A stretch of DNA of 64,000 bases from the NCBI GenBank assembly GCA_024743115.1, contig JANSXC010000003.1, forward strand, positions 124,001 to 188,000, in the 5' to 3' direction. A program made the translations under genes and the position numbers. This document shows positions 31,847 to 38,733 of this stretch, piece by piece. The notes below the pieces were generated by a model that worked only from the letters and a program-made list of their open reading frames with translations, made no database searches and was not told the origin of the DNA. This DNA is from a bacterium. GTDB taxonomy: Bacteria; Planctomycetota; UBA1135; UBA2386. Position 1 is the stretch's first letter. Every line of letters begins with the position of its first letter.

Positions 31847-34384
31847 CTACTTATTCGCGCCCGCTGACTTCTTCGTCGGCCGCTGGCTCGACTGCTGGCT
31901 CGACTTCTTCGCCGGCGGCTTGCCAGCCGGCTTGCTCGCGGGCTTGACGTGCACGATGCGCTTGCCGTCCCGGAACACGATCCGGTCGCCGAGCGCGAGC
32001 ACGTCGCGCAGCTTGGGGTTCTGCCGCAGCAGGGCGAAGTAGTCGACCGAGAACGCTTCGATCACGACCGCCGTCTTCGCCCAGTCCTTCGGCAGGCCCT
32101 GCTCGACGAGGTCTTTGCCGAGATTCACGAAGACACGGCCGGCCGCGCGACGCACGAGCTTCTGCTCCCGTGCCACGTTGCGATCCGCCTTCCGGCCGCC
32201 GCCGAGGTAGAAGTCGTCCGAACCCGTGGCGAGCGACTCCTCGACCGCGGCCTTGCCCGTGCGCTTCTTGCCGAGGCTGGCGATGCTCTTCGCCTGCGGC
32301 AATCGGCCGGCATCCGGCAACCCGGTCCGTACCGCCCCACTCGCCACCGGTCCACCGCCGGCTCTGCCCGGCGCCGGCGACGACGGCCCCGCGGCTCCGG
32401 GCGTGCTCGGCCCCGCGGGACCTCCCGTCGTCGGGCCGCTCGCGACGCCGCGACTGCTGGGACCGCCCGAGGCCGCGCCACCGCCGGGGTTCGGCATCAC
32501 GTCACCGGGCCCCATGTAGGTGCCACCGCGGCCGCCCCGACGACGCCGGTCCCGCTCCCGCTGGACCCGTTGCACGCGCCGCACGTCGTCGTTCGCGAGC
32601 CGCATGCCCTCCTCGACGATCAGCTGCGAGGTGTAGGGCGTGACGATGCCGTAGCGCGTCGCCAGCCGACGTACCTCGTCGACGAGCTCCTTCTTCGTGC
32701 CGTTCTTGCGGATCGCATCGAGCAGCGCAGCGACGTGTTGCCGCGCCCAGATCGTCTGCACGAACGTGTGCTTCTCGGAAAGCTTGGGGAAGTCGACCTC
32801 GAACACGAACTCGCGCTGCTTGCCGCCCTGCATGCCGCGGAGGCGCACGGTCTTCATGCCGTGATCGCGATAGCGCCCGACGACCTGCAGCATGTCGCCG
32901 CAGAACATGTCGCGCGTGCGCGTCGGGTGCACATCGAACGAATCGAGCCCATCACAGCGGATCTCCACGTCCGTGAGTGCCGGCTGTGAGATCTTCTGGC
33001 ACAGCGCGTCGACCTTGAGCTCGATCTTCTCGCGGTTGCGCACGAAGTCGCGGGCGCCGCGGTGCTGCTCGACGAGGTCGTCGATGAGCCGCACGTCGAT
33101 CTCGTCACCGACACCGAGCGCGAACAGCCGGGTCGCCGACTTGTCGTGCTGCTTCGCGAGTTTCAGGATGCTCTCGGGCTTGGTCACGCCAACGGTCGGC
33201 TGGCCGTCCGTGACGAACACGATCTGCCCGAGCCACGGCCCCTCGTCGTCGGCGGCTGGCGCGTCGACCGTGAACGCCTCACGCAGCGCCTCGGCGATGT
33301 TGGTGCCGCCTTTGGCCTCGAGCTGCGAGATACGCTGCTTCGCTGCCGCCAGGTTCTCCGCCGTGGCGAGTCGCGGCCCGTCGAAGAACGGCTGCACCGA
33401 CGAACTGAACGTCACGATCTGAAACAGATCCTGTGGCTGCAGGCTGCGCAGGAACATGCCGAGCGCGGCCTTGGCCTGCTGGATCTTGGCCCCCTTCATC
33501 GAACCCGAGGTGTCGACGACGAACTGCACGCAGCGTCGTGGGGCGTGCTCGACCTGCCGTGGCGGCGACAGCAACATCACGAAGTAGCCGGGATCCGCGA
33601 GCTGACGCCAGGTCAGCAGATGCAGGCCGAACTCCTGCTCGCTGAGGCCGTAGAGCACTTCGAGATCCTCGGCCTGCACGCCGCTGCCCTCGAACGTGAC
33701 GCGTGCTTCGTGATCATTCTTGCGCGTCACCTCGGCGCTACCGTGCGGCGTCACGACGGTCGCGAGCCGCGACTGCGACCGGATCACGACGTCCATGCTG
33801 AGCTGGCCCTGACCCGTGTCGCCGTACTTCGTCGCTCGCAGCGGCCACTGCCATTCGAAGACGTTGCCGAGCGGCTGCAGGATCTGACGCAGTCGCACCG
33901 TGACGACGACGCTGTCCTGCGCCGGGATCGGGTAGACCCGCGCCCGCAGCATGCCTTCGCCGGCGTACTCGAGCAGACCGGGGTCACGCTTCCGCCGCAC
34001 GATCGATTCGTAGACCGAGCGCGCCTGGCCGGCATCGAGCACCTCGCCCGCGAGTTCGACGCCACCAACCGACATCGTGAAGCCGTCCGCGACGGCGCCG
34101 GACGGCAGCGGCATGAACCACGTGCCCTCGGCCTCACGGCGGCCGTGGTTGTGGAACGTCTGCTCGATCGTCGTCGTCGCGACGCCATCGACGATCTCGG
34201 CGCGAATCGCGGTCTTCTGCAGCTCGACCCGCGGCGCGACGCGCCGGCCACCCGGGCGCGGTGGGGTCGGGGTGTGGTGACCCGGCGGCCGGTTGGGCCC
34301 CGGATCGTTCGGTTGGGGCTGCAGCAACAGACCCTGCGCCGACAGCGGCAGAGCGAGAAGGAGTGGAAGGAGAAGTCTGGCCAT
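31847..34384 (-). CDS. VIT and von Willebrand A domain protein (inter-alpha-trypsin-inhibitor-like)
   Basis: An 845-residue exported protein. A signal peptide (MARLLLPLLLALPLSAQG) and a Pro-rich linker come first. Next is a VIT domain at about 45-165 (VATTTIEQTFHNHGRREAEG, FMPLPSGAVADGFTM, AGEVLDAGQARSVYE). A von Willebrand A domain follows at about 270-450 with MIDAS residues DTSGS, GGTN and VTDGQP. After a helical region (about 580-610), a low-complexity Gly/Pro/Ser segment runs from about 640 to 700. A C-terminal domain then ends in a Lys/Ser/Pro-rich tail. The ATG at 34384 has AAGAGG eight bases before it. Bacterial VIT-vWA proteins are thought to act in surface adhesion. Confidence 0.9.
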   Translation of the reverse strand: MARLLLPLLLALPLSAQGLLLQPQPNDPGPNRPPGHHTPTPPRPGGRRVAPRVELQKTAIRAEIVDGVATTTIEQTFHNHGRREAEGTWFMPLPSGAVADGFTMSVGGVELAGEVLDAGQARSVYESIVRRKRDPGLLEYAGEGMLRARVYPIPAQDSVVVTVRLRQILQPLGNVFEWQWPLRATKYGDTGQGQLSMDVVIRSQSRLATVVTPHGSAEVTRKNDHEARVTFEGSGVQAEDLEVLYGLSEQEFGLHLLTWRQLADPGYFVMLLSPPRQVEHAPRRCVQFVVDTSGSMKGAKIQQAKAALGMFLRSLQPQDLFQIVTFSSSVQPFFDGPRLATAENLAAAKQRISQLEAKGGTNIAEALREAFTVDAPAADDEGPWLGQIVFVTDGQPTVGVTKPESILKLAKQHDKSATRLFALGVGDEIDVRLIDDLVEQHRGARDFVRNREKIELKVDALCQKISQPALTDVEIRCDGLDSFDVHPTRTRDMFCGDMLQVVGRYRDHGMKTVRLRGMQGGKQREFVFEVDFPKLSEKHTFVQTIWARQHVAALLDAIRKNGTKKELVDEVRRLATRYGIVTPYTSQLIVEEGMRLANDDVRRVQRVQRERDRRRRGGRGGTYMGPGDVMPNPGGGAASGGPSSRGVASGPTTGGPAGPSTPGAAGPSSPAPGRAGGGPVASGAVRTGLPDAGRLPQAKSIASLGKKRTGKAAVEESLATGSDDFYLGGGRKADRNVAREQKLVRRAAGRVFVNLGKDLVEQGLPKDWAKTAVVIEAFSVDYFALLRQNPKLRDVLALGDRIVFRDGKRIVHVKPASKPAGKPPAKKSSQQSSQRPTKKSAGANK

Positions 34385-34601
34385 TGATCGCACCTCTTGC
34401 GGACGTCGCGTCCATGCACACGACGTGCCGAAGGGCGATCAACGCGGGCTCGGGAGTCCAGTTCCCGTCCGAACGCACGTTCTCGTTTCGAGGCAACTGT
34501 TCCTGACGCCCCGTAGCTGGGTGCTGTTTCGCGATCGAAACAACAAGGCCCCGATCCCGGCCCTGGCTGACCGCCGCGACCCAGCCGCTCGAGCAGTCGC
34601 G

Positions 34602-35348
34602 CTACTGCAGCGGCAGCTGCAGCCCGCGCGAGTCGAAAACCACCTCGAATCGCGGCGCCAACCGTCGCACCAGATCCTCGGGCGTGCGAATGTCCGCCGC
34701 GCGAACGTGCGCGGTAACCTCGCGGTTGCCGGTCTTCTTCCACGTCTTCGTCCACAGCAGCACGTCGCCCGGCAGCTGCACGCGGAACTTCAGGTCGAGC
34801 CCCGCCAGCTGCTGCTGCCGCTTGCGGAAGAATCCGGCGACCATCGGATCGATCGTGCCCGCTGCGGCCTGGACCTGCAGCTCGGCCGCCTTCTTACGCG
34901 CTTCGAGCCAGGCGGTGCGACCCTGCGGATAGAGCGTCAGCTTGGCAGTGCCGGGCTTGGGGCCTTTCTTCAGCACCCACTCGGCGCGCGTACCGTTGAG
35001 CGGGCACCGCTGCAGCGTCGCGAAATCGGCGAAGCTTGCCGCCAGGGCAACCGTGCGCTTGTTGGCCTTCTGCTCGGCCTTGTAGGAGTCGAGCTCGAAA
35101 CCCGCCTCGCGCAGATCGCGTTCGGTCTTTTGGCGGTCGAACACGGCCGTGGGGTCGACCGCAGCGCCCAGCTGCGCAGCAGCGCTCGCCTGCCGCACCT
35201 CGGCAACCGTGGCCTCGCGCATCGTCATCCCGAACGTCAGCTTGCCGCTGCCGTCCGCGGCGAGGATCACCTCCTGCTCGAGCTGCAGGCAGCCAACGCA
35301 TCCCAGCGGGAGCAACATGGCGAACGGGAGCAGTCGCAGGCGTTCCAT
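34602..35348 (-). CDS. Probable lipoprotein, unknown function
   Basis: A 248-residue protein with a hydrophobic N-terminus that ends in two cysteines (LLPFAMLLPLGCVGC). Either could be lipidated, though neither site is a perfect lipobox. The mature part starts with LQLEQEVILAADGSGKLTFG, a strand pattern also found in DUF-type lipoproteins of this phylum, then mixed helical and strand segments with a Trp/Lys-rich patch (LLWTKTWKKTGN). No enzymatic motif is visible. It is divergent from the Na+/Ca2+ exchanger gene and 217 bases downstream of the VIT/vWA gene start on the same strand. Confidence 0.75.
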   Translation of the reverse strand: MERLRLLPFAMLLPLGCVGCLQLEQEVILAADGSGKLTFGMTMREATVAEVRQASAAAQLGAAVDPTAVFDRQKTERDLREAGFELDSYKAEQKANKRTVALAASFADFATLQRCPLNGTRAEWVLKKGPKPGTAKLTLYPQGRTAWLEARKKAAELQVQAAAGTIDPMVAGFFRKRQQQLAGLDLKFRVQLPGDVLLWTKTWKKTGNREVTAHVRAADIRTPEDLVRRLAPRFEVVFDSRGLQLPLQ

Positions 35349-35455
35349 ATGGCACTGATCGGCCATTGGCATGGGCGAACTGGAGCATCCGCGAACCCGA
35401 CCATCGCGAACCGGCGCTTTCGCACGGTCCCGCTCGCGCCGCAGCGGACCGGCCG

Positions 35456-35461
35456 TAGGAT
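35456..35461 (+). promoter_or_regulatory. Candidate -10 element for the Na+/Ca2+ exchanger gene
   Basis: TAGGAT, seven bases before the ATG at 35469, implying transcription that starts at or near the start codon. Same hexamer as before yggS and the E1 dehydrogenase gene. Confidence 0.35.
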
Positions 35462-35468
35462 CCTGCCG

Positions 35469-36452
35469 ATGCTCGCCCAAGCCGCGATCGCCTGGAGCCA
35501 GGAACACCCGACCATCGCCGTGATGGCGGGCCTGGTGATGCTCGTCGTCGGTGCCGAACTCCTCGTGCGCGGCGCGGTCTGGATCGCGCTGGTCCTGGGC
35601 ATGAGCCGCATGGCCGTCGGGCTGACGCTCGTCGCGATCGGCACCTCCCTGCCCGAACTGCTAGTGAGCCTGACTGCCGCCAAGAAGGGCAACGACGACG
35701 TCGCGTTGACCAACGTGCTCGGCAGCAACGTGGCGAACGTCTGGCTGATCGTCGGCACGGCTGCCGCGATCTGCGCCATTCGACTCAAGGTGCGCTGGTT
35801 CGAGCTCACCTACCTGTTGATCGCGACCGCACTGCTCGCGGTGCCGTTCCTGGTCGGCTGCGGCATCGAGCCCGTGACGTCGTCACTGATGCTCGCGATG
35901 CTCGTGGTGTTCTGCACACAGCTCCTGCTGCGCGAACGCCGCGATCGCAAGACTGCACCGCCGGACAAGAACAAGCCGATCCCCACCCCGGTCGGCTGGG
36001 TAACGCATGTCGGCCTGTTCATCGGTGGCTTCTTCGGCCTGAGCTACGGCGCGGAGTGGCTCGTCGATGGGGCGATCGTCGTCGCCGAGAACCTCGGGCT
36101 GGACCCGGGACTCGCCGGCTTCATCATCATCGCGATCGGCACGAGCCTGCCCGAACTGGCAACCTCCGTCGTCGCCGCGCTCCGCCGTCAGCCGGAAATC
36201 TGCATCGGCAACGTGCTCGGCAGCAACATCTTCAACGTCGGTGCCGTTCTCGGAACGGCGGGCATGCTGCAGCCGTTCGAGATCGACGGCAAGAGCACGT
36301 TCCCGATGATCGCAACAGCGGTCTCGACGCTGATGCTCATCGTGATGCTGCGCCTCTGCACCGGCGTGCCACGCTGGGCGGGCTGGTTGTTCCTCGCCCT
36401 CTACGCCGGCACGCTCGCGGCACTCGTAGCGATGCGGCCCGGCGGCAGCTGA
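35469..36452 (+). CDS. Na+/Ca2+ (cation/cation) exchanger family membrane protein
   Basis: A 327-residue CaCA-superfamily antiporter of the YrbG type. It has ten or eleven membrane helices and the two inverted alpha repeats: GLTLVAIGTSLPELLVSLTA with NVLGSNVANVWLIVG, and FIIIAIGTSLPELATSVVAA with NVLGSNIFNVGAVLG. The conserved GTSLPE Glu and GSNxxN Asn residues in both repeats form the ion site. A hydrophilic loop (RERRDRKTAPPDKNKPIPT) links the halves. The start codon was taken as the first ATG before the first helix; no Shine-Dalgarno sequence is visible, consistent with a leaderless message. Confidence 0.94.
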   Translation: MLAQAAIAWSQEHPTIAVMAGLVMLVVGAELLVRGAVWIALVLGMSRMAVGLTLVAIGTSLPELLVSLTAAKKGNDDVALTNVLGSNVANVWLIVGTAAAICAIRLKVRWFELTYLLIATALLAVPFLVGCGIEPVTSSLMLAMLVVFCTQLLLRERRDRKTAPPDKNKPIPTPVGWVTHVGLFIGGFFGLSYGAEWLVDGAIVVAENLGLDPGLAGFIIIAIGTSLPELATSVVAALRRQPEICIGNVLGSNIFNVGAVLGTAGMLQPFEIDGKSTFPMIATAVSTLMLIVMLRLCTGVPRWAGWLFLALYAGTLAALVAMRPGGS

Positions 36453-36510
36453 GCCGCGGCGAACGAATCGGGCCGATCGCATCGCATTCCCGCCGGGGCC
36501 GCCTCTCCGG

Positions 36511-36516
36511 TATGAT
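36511..36516 (+). promoter_or_regulatory. Candidate -10 element for the HEAT-repeat gene
   Basis: TATGAT, nine bases before the ATG at 36526, in the short gap after the exchanger gene. Another TAnnnT placed within 16 bases of a start codon. Confidence 0.35.
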
Positions 36517-36525
36517 CGTTGGACC

Positions 36526-37326
36526 ATGCTTTCCGCCCTTCTCATCACGCTCTGCTGCTTCCAGGAGCCCCAGCCGTCGGCCAAGCCGCCGAAACCACCC
36601 GTCGCGGGTGAGACTGCAAAGGGCCAGACGACTCAGAAGAAGGCCGCCAAGAAGGCAACGAAGCAGGTCTACGTCGAGACCTGGGACGACCGTCGCGGTC
36701 GTGATGCCGCGAAAGTGCTGAGCAAGGCGTTCAAGGGCAAGAAATCGTCGATGCGCGATCGCAACAAGGCGCTCGAGGCAATCAAGGCCGGCTCGAACAA
36801 GGCGCTCGTCAAGCCGTTGGGCTCGATCATCGAGAAGGACAAGTCGGTCGTGCTCCGCCGACGCGCGGCAACCCTGCTCGGCAATCAACCTGCCAAGCAA
36901 GCCAACAAGGTCATCCACAAACTGCTGCGCAACGGCCGCGTCGGTTCGCACCCCAACATCCAGGCCGACCTCATCAAGTCGCTCGCGCGCTGCGGCTATG
37001 AATCCAAGCAGTGGAAGGAGATCGACGGCCTGTTCGAACAGGAATACGCGCTCGAGCGCGTGCCGCTGCAGGAAGCGATCCTCGACCTCGTGGCCCAACA
37101 CAAGGAGAAGCAGGCAATCCCGATCCTGCTGCGCAACCTCGATGAGCCAACCCCGGCCAACGTGGAAGCGGCGGACAATCCACCCGCCGAGTACTGGGAG
37201 GCGCGCTGGAAGTCTTGGAAGAGCTGGCGCAAGAAGGTCAAGGAAGCGTTGTTCACGATCACCGGGCAGCGTTTCAGCACCGCCGCCGAAGCCAAAGTCT
37301 GGCTCGAGAAGAACAAGCTCGAGTGA
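36526..37326 (+). CDS. Exported HEAT-repeat protein
   Basis: A 266-residue protein. The first about 13 residues are hydrophobic (MLSALLITLCCFQ), a short signal peptide or signal anchor; a Lys/Ala/Pro-rich linker follows (ETAKGQTTQKKAAKKATKQV). Residues about 60-250 are helical repeats (LEAIKAGSNKALVKPLGSII, AATLLGNQPAKQANKVIHKL, LQEAILDLVAQHKEKQAIPI) of the HEAT type, resembling the middle of the vWA protein upstream. The end (RWKSWKSWRKKVKEALFTIT) is Trp/Lys-rich. The stop overlaps the GTG start of the nucleotidyltransferase gene, so the two are translationally coupled despite different cellular locations. Confidence 0.8.
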   Translation: MLSALLITLCCFQEPQPSAKPPKPPVAGETAKGQTTQKKAAKKATKQVYVETWDDRRGRDAAKVLSKAFKGKKSSMRDRNKALEAIKAGSNKALVKPLGSIIEKDKSVVLRRRAATLLGNQPAKQANKVIHKLLRNGRVGSHPNIQADLIKSLARCGYESKQWKEIDGLFEQEYALERVPLQEAILDLVAQHKEKQAIPILLRNLDEPTPANVEAADNPPAEYWEARWKSWKSWRKKVKEALFTITGQRFSTAAEAKVWLEKNKLE

Positions 37327-38681
37327 GCGGCGACGATCCGATCGACCCGATCGCCTTGCTGCGCGAGCACGCGCCGTGGCTGTTCGCACCGGAACTGCAC
37401 GCCTGCATCGTCGGATCGTTCGCGCTGCAGCTGGCGTGCGAACGCGCCGGGATCGACGGCCCGAATCCGCGCGACCTCGACCTCGCGTGGAGCCTCGACC
37501 CCGCGGCTGGTCAGGCTCTGCTCGAGGAGCACGGAGCGTTCCTGGCGAGCACGGTCGGCAACCTCGAACGTGGCACCGTCGCCGCGTCGATCGGCGGCCA
37601 ACGCCTCGAGATCACAACGTTCCGCGGCGGTGGCGCTGCGACCGGCCTGAGGTTCACGGAGCGCCTGACCGCCGACATCGCGGAGCGCGACATGACGATC
37701 GGCGGGCTCGCGGTCGCGCTCGCCGACGGCTCGATCCACGATCCCCACGACGGCCTGCGCGACTGGCGAGAGCAGCGAATCGCGCCGATCGGGGATCCCG
37801 CCGATCGCGTGCGCGAACACCCCGTGCGCTGGCTGCGCTACTTCCGCAAGGCGCACGTCCTCGGGTTCATACTGGATGGCCGCGTGCGCTCGCTCACGCT
37901 CGATCGCAGCCTGCTGCACGAGCTGCCGCCCGAAGCCGTCGCGGGTGAACTCCGCGCGATCCTGCTCGACTGCGAATCGCCAGGCCGCTGCCTGCTCGAA
38001 CTCCACGAAGCCGGACTGCTCACGACCCTCGCCCCCGAACTCGCGCGACAGTTCGACGGCCGCCCCGCCGGTCCGCAGCGCTGGCACCCCGAGGTGTCGC
38101 AGGCGCTGCACCTCATTCTCGCGCTCGAGTGGGCCGTATCCCGAACCCGCGGACTATCGGAACGCGACCGACTCGCGACCGTGCTCGCAGTGCTCACCCA
38201 TGATCTCGGCAAGGGCGACACCAAGCCCGACGAATGGCCGAGCCACCGGGGTCACGAGGGCAGCGGCCTGCCGCACGTCGACAGCCTGCTCGATCGGTGG
38301 CCCGGACTCACGGATGCACGCACGCGCACGCTGTGCCGACACGTCTGCGAACTGCACCTGCTCGTGCGCAACTTCGACGAGCTCAAGGCCGGCACGCTGG
38401 CGCGGCACTACGACCGTTGGTTCCGGCCCAAGGACTACCCCGTGGCGTTGTTCGCGCTCGCGGTGGCCGCCGACAGCGCCGGACGACTGGGTCTCGCCCA
38501 CACGGGCAAGGCCGTCGAAGAACGCGTACGCAGCCAGCTCGAGTGGCTGCGGTCGACCTGCGCCGCGGTCGATGCGGGTGCAATCCGCGCCGCGCACCCG
38601 GACGACCTCGAGGCGTTCCGCGCCGCGCTGCACGAAGCCCGGGCGCGCGCGATCCATGCCTCGCGCGGGGCGCGACCGTAA
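37323..38681 (+). CDS. CCA-adding enzyme/poly(A) polymerase family nucleotidyltransferase with HD domain
   Basis: A 452-residue protein of the class II tRNA nucleotidyltransferase/poly(A) polymerase family. The head has IVGSFALQLACERAG in place of the usual GGxVRDxLLG, and the metal-binding D-x-D in PRDLDLAW. Then come AERDMTIGGLAVAL (the RRDFTINA motif), DPHDGLRDW and VREHPVRWLRYFRKA (RNA-binding neck). An HD phosphohydrolase-like domain follows (VLTHDLGKGDT, HRGHEGSG), as in E. coli Cca. The loss of VRD is unusual and leaves CCA addition, A addition or another role open. The GTG start overlaps the HEAT gene stop (GTGA). Confidence 0.84.
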   Translation: MSGDDPIDPIALLREHAPWLFAPELHACIVGSFALQLACERAGIDGPNPRDLDLAWSLDPAAGQALLEEHGAFLASTVGNLERGTVAASIGGQRLEITTFRGGGAATGLRFTERLTADIAERDMTIGGLAVALADGSIHDPHDGLRDWREQRIAPIGDPADRVREHPVRWLRYFRKAHVLGFILDGRVRSLTLDRSLLHELPPEAVAGELRAILLDCESPGRCLLELHEAGLLTTLAPELARQFDGRPAGPQRWHPEVSQALHLILALEWAVSRTRGLSERDRLATVLAVLTHDLGKGDTKPDEWPSHRGHEGSGLPHVDSLLDRWPGLTDARTRTLCRHVCELHLLVRNFDELKAGTLARHYDRWFRPKDYPVALFALAVAADSAGRLGLAHTGKAVEERVRSQLEWLRSTCAAVDAGAIRAAHPDDLEAFRAALHEARARAIHASRGARP

Positions 38682-38694
38682 GAGCTGCGGTCGC
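38672..38694. terminator. Hairpin between convergent genes, containing the nucleotidyltransferase stop codon
   Basis: GCGACCG and CGGTCGC form a perfect 7-bp inverted repeat around a nine-base loop that contains the TAA stop of the nucleotidyltransferase gene. It lies between two converging genes and could act in both directions. There is no T-run on either side. Confidence 0.45.
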
Positions 38695-38703
38695 TACCTC
38701 TCG

Positions 38704-38733
38704 GGTTACTACTTCTCTGGTTACTACTGCTCT
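38704..38733. repeat. 15-base tandem duplication carrying stop codons
   Basis: Two adjacent 15-base copies (38704-38718 and 38719-38733) differ at one base. Read on the minus strand, in frame with the repeat protein, they give TAG TAA twice, and a third, decayed unit adds another TAG (minus strand, 38694-38692). The duplication therefore copied the end of the gene together with its stop codons. Confidence 0.75.
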
